Under the pieces are notes generated by a model that worked only from the letters and a program-made list of their open reading frames with translations, was not told where the DNA came from and ran no database searches. A stretch of 64,000 nt of DNA from Luteibacter anthropi. GTDB lineage: Bacteria; Pseudomonadota; Gammaproteobacteria; Xanthomonadales; Rhodanobacteraceae. Positions 44,753 through 57,400 of this stretch are shown piece by piece. The DNA is taken from assembly GCF_011759365.1 (NCBI RefSeq), contig NZ_JAARLZ010000006.1, positions 273,462 to 337,461 of the forward strand, in the 5' to 3' direction. The translations under genes were made by a program, and so were the position numbers. Numbering within the stretch: position 1 is the first letter of the stretch; every line of letters starts with the position of its first letter.

Positions 44753-46171
44753 TTACTCGTCGATGGCGTCGGTAGGACGGGATAGCGGGCGGTGCGCAAA
44801 ACGATCGTGTCCCGCACCCGTGCCTTCTTCTTCGCTATGGGCTTCGTGATCGAGCGTTTCGGGGCCCTTCGCCATGAGGCGCAGCATGTAGTAGACCCCT
44901 GTACCGAATACGATGAAGTACACCACCACGAAGGTCAGCAACGAGGTGCCGACCTGATTGACGGTAACCGCCGATGCCGCATCCTTGGTGCGCAATACGC
45001 CGTAGACGACCCAGGGCTGTCGTCCCGCTTCGGTGGTCACCCAGCCGGCCAGCAGCGCGACCAGGCCGGCTGGGGCCGACAGAAGCACCAGGCGCTGGAA
45101 CCATGCCGCGTGGTACAGGCGCTTGCCGCGACGGAGCCACAGGCCGAGCACCGCAATCAACAGCATCAAGAGCCCCATCGCTACCATGAGCCGGAAGCTC
45201 CAGAAGACCAGGGGCGAAAAAGGCCGGTCTTCTTTCGGGAACGATTTCAGGCCCTGGATCTCGCCGTCCCAGGTATGCGTGAGGATGAGGCTGCCGAGAT
45301 GGGGCACCTTCAGGGCGAAGTGCGTGGTTTCCTGCGCCATGTCCGGCCAGCCGAACAGGTTGAGAGACGTACCCCCTCGTTCTGTTTCCCAAAGCCCTTC
45401 GATGGCAGCGATCTTGGCGGGCTGGTACTTCCGGGTATTTAGGCCGTGGGCATCGCCGGCCGCGATCTGAAGCGGCACGACGAGAAGCAGCATCCACAGC
45501 GCCATGGAGAACGACTTGCGGATGGCGCGGTCCCGGCGGCCGCGTAGCAGGTGCCATGCAGCGCAACCCGCCACGATCATCGCCGCGACGATGAAGGCGG
45601 CAAGCGCCATATGCACCAGGCGATAAGGAAACGAAGGATTGAACACGATCTTCAGCCAGTCCACCGGCACGACTTTGCCATTTACCAGCTCGAAGCCCTG
45701 CGGCGTCTGCATCCAGCTGTTCGAGGAAAGTATCCAGAACGTGGAGATCAGCGTGCCTGTGGCGACCATGAGCGTGGCGAAGAAATGGGCGCGCGGCCCG
45801 ACTCGTGTCCAGCCGAAGAGCATGATGCCGAGGAAACCGGCTTCCAGGAAAAAGGCCGTCATGACCTCGAAGGCAAGCAGGGGGCCCGTGACCGGTCCGG
45901 CCACCGCCGAGAATCCGGCCCAGTTGGTGCCGAACTCGTAACTCATCACCACGCCGGAGACGACGCCCATGGCGAATCCAACAGCGAAGATCTTTGACCA
46001 GAAGAAGAACAGTTGCTTGTAGACAGGCTTGCCCGTCTTCAGCCACAACCCTTCGAGCACGGCCAGAAAGCTCGCCAGGCCGATGCTGATGGCCGGGAAA
46101 ATGATGTGGAACGACACGGTAAAGGCAAACTGCCACCGGGCGAGGAATAGCGCTTGATCGGGGAGAATCAC
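44753..46171 (-). CDS. cioA: Cyanide-insensitive bd-type oxidase subunit I
   Basis: About 472 residues. Quinol oxidase that reduces oxygen to water. Heme ligand His lies in FAFTVSFHIIFP, with a conserved GRQPWVVYGVLRTKDAAS segment. The Q-loop is short (about 100 residues shorter than E. coli CydA), which marks the CioA type. GTG at 46171, with AGGTG six bases upstream, gives a start that agrees with the family (VILPDQALFLARWQF); an in-frame ATG at 46198 would add nine residues without a Shine-Dalgarno. First gene of cioA-cioB-DUF2474. Confidence 0.92.
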   Translation of the reverse strand: MILPDQALFLARWQFAFTVSFHIIFPAISIGLASFLAVLEGLWLKTGKPVYKQLFFFWSKIFAVGFAMGVVSGVVMSYEFGTNWAGFSAVAGPVTGPLLAFEVMTAFFLEAGFLGIMLFGWTRVGPRAHFFATLMVATGTLISTFWILSSNSWMQTPQGFELVNGKVVPVDWLKIVFNPSFPYRLVHMALAAFIVAAMIVAGCAAWHLLRGRRDRAIRKSFSMALWMLLLVVPLQIAAGDAHGLNTRKYQPAKIAAIEGLWETERGGTSLNLFGWPDMAQETTHFALKVPHLGSLILTHTWDGEIQGLKSFPKEDRPFSPLVFWSFRLMVAMGLLMLLIAVLGLWLRRGKRLYHAAWFQRLVLLSAPAGLVALLAGWVTTEAGRQPWVVYGVLRTKDAASAVTVNQVGTSLLTFVVVYFIVFGTGVYYMLRLMAKGPETLDHEAHSEEEGTGAGHDRFAHRPLSRPTDAIDE

Positions 46172-46724
46172 TTGCGCACCTATGGGGACTGAGCACATGG
46201 AAGCGGTGGAGAGGTGAGCGTCACTTCGTGGGGGCGAAGTGACTGCCTGTCCATCGTCGTCCGCGCTATGGTGCTCTCACCGATCAGCGAACGGCACAAT
46301 CCTGCGTCAATGCGCCGTGCGTCAAAGCGTCCTGCGTCAAAGCGTCTTTGGTGTCATGCAAGCGAGCAGTCTCCGCTTCGTGAGGTTTAAGCGACACCAC
46401 GTAAGGGATCGCTGTTGTACCAAAGTTCGAAATCGTTATGCTTCATTGATTCCGTTCTTCGGATTCGGGGAGTGGCACGGGCGTCACACCGGGGTGGGCA
46501 CATCGGGTACCCGTAGAGCACTCTCCGTGTCATGGCCGGCGATACTCCGTTTCACGGTCGATTTTCGACCGGACGGTTCATGAATCTTTTTTCGTTCCAG
46601 CCCTAAAGTTTTCGGCAGGGCAGCCGATGTCATCCCTGATCGCCTGTACAGGGGGGCGTTCCAGTCATGGAGGAGCCGCGTTCGCGTCGGCTTCCCGCAC
46701 ATTCGGAAGTGTGGAGTGGGCAGC
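46172..46724. other. Intergenic region between cioA and tpsB
   Basis: About 550 bases without a convincing gene. It contains three tandem copies of a 15-bp unit at 46302-46346, a perfect inverted repeat CGGTCGA-ttt-TCGACCG at 46555-46571, and the probable Shine-Dalgarno GGAG upstream of tpsB. Divergent promoters for cioA and the two-partner secretion genes are expected here. Confidence 0.5.
46302..46346. repeat. Three 15-bp tandem repeats upstream of cioA
   Basis: CTGCGTCAATGCGCC, GTGCGTCAAAGCGTC, CTGCGTCAAAGCGTC lie head to tail; copies two and three differ by one base. Located about 130 bases upstream of the cioA GTG. May be a regulator-binding array or a slippage product. Confidence 0.6.
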
Positions 46725-48412
46725 ATGGGTTTTCAGGGGGCGCGCCGTTGGCGTGCCATGGGGCGGACGCTGCTGGTCGGTGGCGCCGTACTCGTAGCAG
46801 GGGTGGCGCTGGGGCAGACCACCCTCGACAAGCAGGAACACTGCGCCGTGCGCAGCGGTTGGACCAGAAAGAGGCGGAGCGCCAGGAGACGCCGTTCCAA
46901 CCCTTGCCGCCGACGGCCGTCGAGCGGCTCGATGCGCCGTTGCCGAAGGAATCACCGTGCTTCGACCTGCACGCGCTCCGTCTGGAGGGCGAACGGGCCG
47001 ACGAGTTCGGCTGGGCGCAGCGCTACCTCGATCGCTTCGTTGGCCAGTGCGTGGGGCGTGCAGGGCTCGAGGCCCTGCAGCGACGCCTTTCCAATGAGCT
47101 GATCGCCCGTGGTTTCGTTACCACGCGCGTCGGCGTGCCGGCGCAGGACATCGCCCAGGGCACGCTGCGTATGCTGCTGGTACCGGGCACGGTCCGGCGC
47201 ATCCGCTTTGCGGAGGGCTCGCCCGTCCTGAACTGGCGCACGGCGTTTCCGCTGCGTGAGGGTGATCTGCTGAACCTGCATGCCATCGAGCAGGGGCTTG
47301 AGCAACTCAAGCGCGTGCCCTCGCAGGACGTCAGCATGGATATCGCGCCGGGTGGGGAAGTCGGGGAATCCGACGTGGTGCTCACCGTGCATACCACGCG
47401 GCGCTGGCATGTCGTGCTCGATGCCGGCGACGCCGGGCTGAAGGGTACCGGGCGCTACCAGGGCAACCTCAACATGTCGCTTGACAATCCGCTGGGCTGG
47501 AACGATCTCTTCTCGATCGGCGCTGGCCACGCGCTGGCCACGCACGCGGATGGCGGCAGCACCTTCAGCGAAAACGCCACCTATAGCGTGCCGTGGGGCT
47601 GGTGGACGTTCAGTGGCTCGGTGTCCACGTACCGTTACCGGCAGTGGATCGAAGGCTTCCAGACCCGGTTTCGCTCCACCGGCACCTCCACGTCAAGCGA
47701 CGTGACCATCCAGCGCCTGCTCACGCGCGGCACATCGAGCAAGACCTCGATCGAGGCGCGCGTGGCGACGCGCAGCGCACACAGCTACATCCAGGGCGTG
47801 GAAGTGGGTATCCAGCGGCAGCGCGTGGCAAGTGCCGAACTGGCCCTGGTGCATCGTCATTACCTGGGCCAGGCACAGCTGGACGCGCGCCTGGGCTACC
47901 AGCGCGGCACGCCGTGGTTCGGCAGCCAGTGGAACGCGTACGACCCCGAGATCGGTTTCCCGACCAACCGTTACGGCCTGACCACGCTGGACATCTCGCT
48001 CAGCCAGCCCTTGCAGTTCGGCAGGCAGCCGGTGATCTGGGACAGCAGCCTTCGCCTGCAGCATTCGACGGACCATCTGCCGGCCGCGGAACTGCTGACC
48101 ATCGGCGGCCGCTACTCGGTACGCGGTTTCGACGGCGAGCAGACCCTCGCCGGAGAGCGGGGCGGCTACCTGCGCAATACGCTGACGTTTCCCATCGGGA
48201 TCCTTGCGCCGTACATCGGCGCGGACATCGGCCGGATCTCCGGCCCAGGATCGCAGGCCAGCCACAAGCAGCTGGCGGGCGCCGTGGTCGGTGTGCGCGG
48301 CAGTTATCGGGGCCTGAGCTGGGATCTCTTCGCGGGACGGCGGCTCCACGCGCCACATGGTTTCGATACCGAGCAGCCAGCGACCGGCTTCCAGCTGATC
48401 TACCAGTTCTGA
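46725..48412 (+). pseudogene. TpsB/CdiB-type two-partner secretion transporter, frameshifted
   Basis: Omp85-like outer-membrane pore that exports the adjacent exoprotein. The signal peptide (MGFQGARRWRAMGRTLLVGGAVLVAGVALGQTT) starts at ATG 46725 with GGAG upstream. The mature region (LRRAQRLDQKEAERQE, POTRA domains, then a barrel with GGRYSVRGFDGEQTLAGERG) is in a different frame. A one-base deletion around 46838-46842 would explain this: the frame passes from GAA CAC TGC to CTG CGC. The mature frame has no plausible upstream start. Either the gene is inactive, or this is an assembly error, or the ribosome shifts here; no slippery heptamer is seen. Total intact length would be about 563 residues. 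Confidence 0.85.
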
Positions 48413-48458
48413 ATATTCGCAGGACGACGCCGTCGAACGGCGATCCAGGGAACATGTC

Positions 48459-51400
48459 ATGAAGACGAACACGGATACGAATGGCCGCCCGCAGGGCGCA
48501 CGAATCACTGGACAGGTGCTGCTGCGCGCGGTGCCGCTGGCCGTGGCGCTGGCCGCGGTGGGTATCCCGGTGGTTTCCTGGGCGCAGGTGGTTCCCGATG
48601 CCGCCGCCGGCACGCATCAGCCGAAGATGGATTCGGCCGCCAACGGCGTTCCCGTCGTCGATATCGTCGCGCCCAACGCGGCGGGTGTCTCGCATAACAA
48701 GTACCGCCGCTTCGACGTTGATCAGCGCGGCCTGATCCTCAACAACAGCGGGTCCATCTCGCGAACCCAGCTCGGCGGCTATATTGCCGGCAACGACAAT
48801 CTGAAGAACGGCGAAGCCTCGCTGATCCTCAACGAGGTCACCTCGGGCCTGCCGAGCAGCCTGCGCGGTTACGTCGAGGTGGGCGGCAAGGCCGCGCCGG
48901 TGGTCATCGCCAACCCTTACGGTATCACCTGCGACGGCTGCGGCATCATCAACAGCCAGCGCTTCACCCTGACCACCGGCACGCCCGTGTTCGGCGGCAG
49001 CGGCAGCCTCGATGCCTTCCACGTCACCGGTGGCAGCATCGCCATCGGCAGTGGTGGCCTGGACACCGCCGCCGTCGACCGCACCGACCTCATCGCCCGC
49101 GCGGTCCAGGTCAACGGACAGATCTGGGCGAAGGACCTCAGCGTCATCGCCGGCAGCAACGACGCGGGCTATACCGATGCGAGCGTCCGCGCGGGTCAGG
49201 CGACCGGGGCGCGCACGGGCGTGGCGATCGACGTCGCGGCGCTGGGTGGCATGTATGCGGAGAAGATCCGCCTGGTGGGTACCGAGGCCGGCGTCGGCGT
49301 GGTCAGCAGTGGCGTCATCGCCGCGCAAGCCGGCGACCTCACGCTGAGCAGCGCGGGCGAAGTGCGCCTGACGGGCAAGACGGTTGCGATGAACCGGCTC
49401 GGTCTCGACGCGGCCGGCCCGGTCACGCTCGACGGTACCTTCGGCACACAGACGGGCGATGTGCTCCTGACCACGCAGGGCGCGCTGGCCTTGCACGGCA
49501 GCGTCATTGCCGCCAACGCCTTGAGCATGCGCGCCTACGGTGACATCGAACAATCCGGCCGGCTCAATGCCGGCAGTGGTCTGACACTCGCGACGTCCGG
49601 TGCGCTGCGTAACAGTGGCGTGGTCTACACCGGGCAGGCCTTCGATATCTCGACAGGCACGGGTCTGCGCAACGACGGCATCATCTATGCGGCCGGCGTC
49701 GGCCGCGCCTCGGCAGGTGGCGCGCTGGAAACGACGGCCACGAGCACGCTGCACGCCGGTAACGCGTTGTCGGTGGATGCAGGTTCCGCGAGTAGCCTCG
49801 GAGTCATCGATGCCGGCGGTGCGCTGGCGCTGGCGAGCCGTGGCGACACCACGCTCGACGGCGCCGTGCAGGCTGGTGGTGATCTTTCCCTGCAAGGTGC
49901 GGGCGTTCTCGCCAACCGGGCCAGCGTCGTCTCAGGCGGTCGTCTGGATGCGCAGGCAGCCTCCATCGGCAATGAAAGCACGGGCGTGCTCTCCGCCACC
50001 GGCGCCCTTGCCGTCACCACGGCAGGGGCGCTCGCCAACCAGGGCAGCTTGTATGCCGGCGGCGACATCTCGCTGACGGCGGCGGCGCTCACCCAGGCTG
50101 CGACGGCACGGATCTACGGCGGCGGCAACGTCCAGGCACTGATATCCGGGGATACGGTCAATGGCGGCAGCCTGGTCGGTGGCAACGGTTTGAGTCTGAC
50201 GACGCAAGGTCTCGTCAGTACGGGGGAGCTGGGTACGCGGCAGGGCGATGCGGCGTTGACCAGCGCCGGCGACATGACCCTCGGGGGCAACACCGTGATC
50301 GCCGGCGCACTGCGCGCACGCAGCGGCGGCAACCTCCAGCAAACGGGGCAACTTACCGCCGGCTCGCTCGATGTGGATGCGGTCGCGCTGTCCAATACCG
50401 GTTCGATCTACAGTCGTGGCGACGCGTCCGTGCATACATCGAACACCCTGGCCAACAGCGGCTCGCTGTATGGTGATGGTTCGCTGATGCTCAACGCGGA
50501 CGGCAGCGTGGTCAACACCGGTACGCTGCACGGGGGTAACGACGTGGGCGTGCAGGCGCGCACGATCGATAGCGGCAAGCAGATCGACGCGGGCAGGGAC
50601 ATGCGCCTTTCGGCGGACGCGATCCACACGGCGGGTACCGTGCAGGCCGGCCGTGATCTGTCGCTGACCACCGGCGGTACGCTGGACAACGATGCGCAGG
50701 TCGTCGCCGGCCGGGACATCGGTGTCAACGCGGCCACCCTGACGAACACGGGCGCCTTGTCCGCCACGAACGACCTCGCGCTGACCATCACAGGTGACGT
50801 GGCGAACAACGGCAGGCTGTATGCGGGTCATGCCCTGACCGTGGATGCGAACACGGTCTCGCTCGGCGCATCCGCCGCGGCGACCGGCGCGGATACCGCA
50901 ACACTGACCCTGCGTGGGGATCTCCACAACGCCGGTAGCCTCGTTGCGGGTACGGCGCTGAACGTCACTGCCGCGGGCCTCGACTCCAGCGGCTCGCTGG
51001 GATCGACGTTGGGTACCGTAGGCGTCACCTCCACGCAGGGCGATGTTCGCCTGACCGGCACTACGTCCGGCGCGGGTGCGCTGATTGCCCGGTCGGCGCA
51101 GAATCTCGTCGTCGACGGCACCCTCAGTGGGGCTTCGCTCGACATGGGCGCGGCCGGATCGATGGCCCTGGCGGGCTCGATCTACGCCGCCGGCACGTCA
51201 GCATTCAATGCCATGCAGTCGCTCACGTCCACGGGTACCGTCTATACGGATGGTGACCTCTCGTTTCATGCGGGCACCACGCTGGACGCGTCGGGCACGA
51301 TCCACAGCGGTACGAACCTGAGCGCGTCGGCCGGCACGCTGACAAGTCATGGCGTGCTCGATGCGGGCCAGGATCTCAGCCTTCAGGCTGGCACGACGAC

Positions 51401-54400
51401 GCTCGGCGGCACGCTGCAGGCAGGACGCGACCTGGCGTTGAACGCTACGACGACACTGACGAACGGCGCGCAAGCCATCGCGGGGCGCGATGTGGCCCTG
51501 GGCGCGGCGACGATCGTAAACACCGGTGCGGTGTCCGCCACCCGTGCGCTTGCCGTGACCGGCAGCGGCGATCTCACGAACGACGGCAGCCTGTATGCGG
51601 GCGCAAACCTCTCGTTGCGCACGAATGGCCTGGGTCAGGGTGCGAACGGACAGATCAGTGCCGCGCAGGCCATCGACCTCGTACTGGCCGGAGCCTTCTC
51701 CAGCGCCGGACGCCTCGTCGCCGGACAGGGCCTCACCGTTACGGCGGCCAGCCTCGCCAGCACCGGACAACTCGGCACGCTCGCAGGCGATGTCGCGCTG
51801 ACGACGACGCAAGGCAACCTCACGCTTGGCGGTACGACCGTATCGGCCGGTGGTCTCAAGGCCACGTCGGCCGGCGACCTGGCCCAGACCGGTTCGTTGA
51901 GCGCGAAGACGCTGACGCTCGATGCCTCGGGTGCGGTGCAATTGTCGGGCAGTACATACAGCGACGCCGACGCGACACTGAAGGCGGGCACGAACCTCAC
52001 CGTGGACGGGACGCTGTCGTCCGCTACCCAGGCAACGTTGTCGGCGACACAGGGAGTCGCCGTCGGTACCGCTGGCGTGGTGCATGCCGGCGGTGACTTG
52101 CAGATCCATGCGGCGTCGATTGCCTCGCAGGGGACGCTCGACGCGGGCAACGATGCGATATTGAACGCGGGGTCGATCGATCTGTCCGGGCGCGTACAGG
52201 CCGCGCGTGACGCGCGCCTCTCCGGCGACACAATGCGCAACGCATCGACCCTGGTTGCCGCGCGAGACGTCATGCTCGGCAGCACGCATGCGGCCAACCT
52301 CGCCAATGGCGCAATCAGCGCGCAGCGTAATCTCGCCGTGACCGTGGCGCAGGATGTCGTCAACGATGGCATCCTTTACGCCGGCCAGCTCTTCACGCTC
52401 GACGCGTCGAGCTTCGCCCAGGGTACACAGGCACAGGCCACCGGCAACACCGGGCTCACCATCACCCTGAACGGCGCGCTCGACAGCGCAGGTAGTATCG
52501 TCGGCGGCAATGGGGTGACGATTGGTGCCGGCAGCCTGCGCAGCACCGGCCAGCTGGGAACTACCCAGGGCGATGTGGACCTGACGACGACGCAGGGCGA
52601 CCTCACGCTCGCCGGCACGACCGTCGCAGCGGGCAACCTGCATGCGACCTCGGCCGGCGCGCTGGCTCAGACCGGCTCGCTGAGCGCAACGGCGGTGGAT
52701 CTTTCATCGGCGGCGGATCTGACCCTGGCCGGCGACACGTCCAGTCATGCAGGCATGACCCTCGGCACCGCAACGGCGCTGCACAACAACGGCACCGTCT
52801 ACGCAGGAAAGAGCCTCGGCGTTCATGCCGGCGGCGGCTTCGACAACAGCGGTGCGGTCGGCGCGCAGGAAGGCGCGACCCTCGACATCGGGGGCGCGTT
52901 CACGCAGACGGCATCCGCTACGTTGCAGGGCAACGGCCCGGTGAGCGTCGTGGCCGGAAGTATCGACAGCAAGGGTGTGCTGGCCAGTGCCCAGGATCTG
53001 CAGCTGACCGGGCATGGCAACGTGGCCCTGGCAGGAGCCACGCAGGCGGGCGGCATGCTTCGCGTCGATGCCGACGGGAATATGACCAATGCCGGCAAGC
53101 TGGCGTCCGGCTCGGCGATGACGCTGACCGGCACGAACATCGCCAATGCAGCGACGGGCAGTCTTTCCACGGGCGATACACTGGCGCTCGCCGCGCGCGG
53201 CACCCTGGACAACCAGGGCACGATCTACGCCGGCAAGGCGCTGACTCTCGGTGCGTCCGCGTTCAATCAGGGCGCTGCGGCGCAGACCTATGGAGCGGAT
53301 ACCCTCGCTATCGACGTGGCAGGTGCCTTGCAGAACGCGGGTAACCTTGTCGCTGCGAAGGGCATGGACGTTCGCGCAGGCAGTGTCGCGACGACCGGCA
53401 TGCTTGGTACGCAGCAGGGTGACATCGCCATCCTCTCGCGGCAGGGCGATCTCGCCCTCGGTGGTACGGTGTCGTCTGCGGGGCGCCTCGATGCCTCGAC
53501 CAGCGCCGCGCTACACCAGAGCGGTCAGCTGGCTGCCACGAGCCTTTCGTTGACGGCCACGGGCGACCTGACCACCGCCGGCGATATCGTGGTGCAGGAT
53601 GCTGCGCTGAAGAGCGGCGGTATCCTGAGCCAGAACGGTACCCTCGGCGCGAACGGTATCACCCTCGACGCTACGACCCTGAACAACAGCGGCCGCACGC
53701 TCTCATCGGGCGACCTGACCGTGCGCGCCCAGACCATCGGTGTCGACGGCATACTCGGCGCGGGTGTGAAGCAGGATGGCTCACTGGGTACGAGTGGCAC
53801 GCTGCATACGCTTGCCGGCAAGACCCTCACCGCGCACGGCAGCCTGCTGGCTGGCGGTGTGCTGGACGTGCAGGCCGATGCGCTCGATCTTTCCAGCGGC
53901 ACGCAGCGCGCGGGTAGCGATGCCACGCTGCTGGCCCGCGTGGGCGACATCGACCATACGGGTGGCGATCTCGCCATCGGCGGCGTGCTGACGGCGCAGA
54001 CCAGCGGCAAGCTGATCAACCGCGGCGCCAATGGCCACACGGCACGCATGCAGGCGGGACAGCTCTCGCTGACCACCGGCAGCCTCGACAACGGTGCCGG
54101 CCAGCTCCTGCAGACCGGTACGGCGACAACCTCGATCAAGACCACCGGCGTGCTCGACAACACCGGCGGCACGATCGCGACCAACGCCGCCGGCCTCGCC
54201 CTGCGCGGCACCCGGCTGGTCAACACCGGCGGCAACATACAGGTGGCGGGAACGGGCCTGCTCGATATCAACGTGAGCCAGGACGTCGATAACCGACAGG
54301 GCACGCTCACGGCCAATGGCACGACCCAGGTCGTGGCTGGCGGTGGCATCGCCAACGACGGCGGCCTTATCAATGCGCACGGTGGTACGTCGCTGTCGGG

Positions 54401-57400
54401 TGCGTCGCTGAGTAATACGGCGAACGGTGCGATATCCGGCAGCACCCTGGACGTGACTGTCACGGGCGCGGTGAACAACGGCGGCGGCCTGCTCCAGGCG
54501 ACGTCGGGCGCGACGCATGTCGGCGCGGGAAGCCTGACCAACGCGGGCGGTACGGTGCAGGCCGCCAACGGTACCGTGAACCTCGGTATCACCAGCACGC
54601 TCGACAACGGCGGCGGTACGATCGCGGCCGGTGCGGCCGCGCAGCTCAATGCGGCAAGCCTGAGCAATGTCAGTGGCGTGATCTCGGGCGGTACGCTCGG
54701 GCTGCAGGTTGGTGACGCGGTCAACAACAGCAGCGGCCTGTTGCAGAGCCGCGGCAACCTCGACCTGCGCACGGTCAACGGCCTCATCAACAACGCGGGC
54801 CGGATCGAAAGCAACGGCGCCACCACGCTCAATGCCGGTTCACTGGCCAATATCGGCGGCCGTATCGCCAATGCGAGTGCACAGGTCACGCAGGTAGCCA
54901 CCGGTGGCGCGATCGACAACCGTGGCGGCACGATGGGTGGGCAGGGCGACGTGAACCTCACGGCGTCGTCGATCGGCAACAGTCAGGCCGGCACGCTGGT
55001 GGCCGCCGGCAACATGACGCTGTCGACCGGCCAGCTCGACAACAGCAACGGCACGGCGTATGCCGGCAATACGTTCACCTTCAACAACGGCGGTGCGACC
55101 GTCTACAACGCGGGCGGCAAGATCACCGCCGGGCGCCAGCTCAATCTCAGCCTGCTTACGCTGGAGAACAGCGGCGGCACCGTACAAGCCGGCATCGACG
55201 GCGTGGGTGGCGTGGGCAATGTCGCCCTCGACATCCGCAACCTCGTCGGGCAGGGCACGATCGTTGCCAATAACACGCTGGGCATGCACCTGGTCGGCGA
55301 CTACATCCAGGCCGCAGGCTCCAGCATCAAGGCGAACGGTGGTTTCAACCTCACGGTGGGCGGCCAGTTCGTCAACAACGGCAGCATCCAGGCGGTACAA
55401 GGCCTTTCGATCAGTGCGGCGAACATCACCAACAGCGCGGGCGCGCTGCTGAACTCCGCGAACACCCAGCTCACTACGGGTGGCACGATCACCAACGCGG
55501 GAAGCATCCAGGGCGACACGGTGGGCTTGCATGCCGGCACCGTGAACAATACCGGCACCATCATGGGGGGCGACGTCACGGTGCAGGCGGGAACCGTGAT
55601 CAACGGTGCCGACATGGGCGCGCAGACCGGTAACGCCGCCTACCAGAGCGGCACCATTGCGGCGACGCGCAATGTCGATATCTATACGAACTACCTGCTC
55701 AACCGCGATGCGCAGGTGTTCAGCCTCGGCAACATCAACATCGCAGGCGCGGGCCGCAACGGCCAGGGCCTGTTCGACACGCGTGCCGGGCAGGTGGATA
55801 ACTACTCCGGCTCGATCCAGGCGCAGGGCAGCATCCTGCTTGCCGCGAACCAGATCAACAACGTTCGACGGGTGTTGCAGACCGACAGCCATACGTTGAC
55901 GCAGGCGGAGTACGACGCCTCCGAACCGCTGCCGATTGCCGACTACAAGCACAACATCAACAAGGTGCAGGAATACGAGACCTGGACCGAATACCACACC
56001 ATCTCGCAGACCACGGTGGTGGCGGCGAGCGCACAGTCGCAGATCGTGGCCGGCGGCAACATCTCGCTGTACGGGTCGGTGACCAACAACACCTCGACGA
56101 TCGCCGCGGCCGGTTTCCTGGCGGTCAACCAGGCGGGCGCGGGCGGCGGCACCGGCATGATTGCCGGCAACGAGAACGTCGCCAACCAGTCGCTGGCGCT
56201 GGGCCGCACGATCCAGTCCGTGGCCGTGACCCATCACATCGGGTGCGGCTGGGAGCCGGACCTGTGCCAGCCGACCCAGGAGCAGGAGTCCTACACGCGC
56301 CGCCCCGATACCGATCCGTCGCATTACATCCACGACAACTACAACGCCTTGCCCACCGTGATGTCGGGCAGCCAGGGCGTGTCGATCGGGGGTGTGAATG
56401 TCAGCAACGGGGGTGTCACGGGCGATGGTCGTTCCGTATCCAACGCGCGTCTGGATCCCAACGCGCAGGCGATCGGCCTGTCGACGGCGAACAAGGGCGG
56501 TGCGCAAGCCGGTGGCGGCATCGCCATCGGCGCGCAGGTGGACCCTGCAACCGGTCACGCGCCGCAGGTGCTCGGAGGCGCGGGACAGCCACTGGCGGGG
56601 GTGACCCTGCCGACGGGCGGCATCTACTCGGTACGCGCGGCCGGTGCCGGCCAGAGCGTGGCCGTGGATGGCGGCAGTGCGTCCGCGCCATTGGCTGGCG
56701 CCAGCGGTGGTGGAAGCACGGTCACTGTCGATGGTCCGACCGGTGACAACCTCGTGCGCAGCACGGGCGGCGGTCAGCGCGTGGGCGTAGATGGCGTCGA
56801 TGCCGGCGTACTCTCGGCCACGGCCGGCGGTGCGTCGGCGCGCGCGGTGGGGTCGATGGGCAATGCCTATCTCACCGCCTTGCTCGGTCATGCGCCGAGC
56901 AGCAACTACCTGATCGAGACGAACGCACGCTTCGCCGACTACAGCCAGTTCATCAGCAGCGACTATCTGCTCGACCACCTCGGCGTCGATCCCTCGCGCA
57001 CCATGATGCGGCTGGGCGACGGCTTCTACGAACAGCAGCTGGTCACCCAGCAGGTGACCCAGCTCACCGGCCGTGCGTACCTGTCGGATTACTCCAGTGG
57101 CCTGGCCGAATACCAGGCGCTGATGAACAACGCCTCGAACGTGTCCAAGACGATGAACCTCAGCGTCGGCGTGGCGCTTACGGCCGATCAGGTGAGCTCG
57201 CTCACCCAGGACATCGTGTGGCTCGTGCAGCAGAACGTGCAGGGCCACGACGTGCTCGTTCCCGTCGTCTACCTGGCCGGCGGCAGCCTGGGCCTGACCG
57301 CGCAGGGTGCGGTGATCGCCGGCAAGGACGTCACCATCGACGCGAGCGGCACGCTGGCGAACGACGGCCTGATCCGCGGCCAGAACCGCGCGGTACTTTC

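Noticed and set aside
46667..46724. ATG at 46667 as true start of tpsB in the mature frame
   Set aside because: It would give an Arg/Gly-rich N-terminus with no signal peptide, whereas the adjacent frame has a clear one with a good Shine-Dalgarno.
49438..53660. CRISPR-like array
   Set aside because: The repeats are ~770 bp and coding, not 25-40 bp units with unique spacers.
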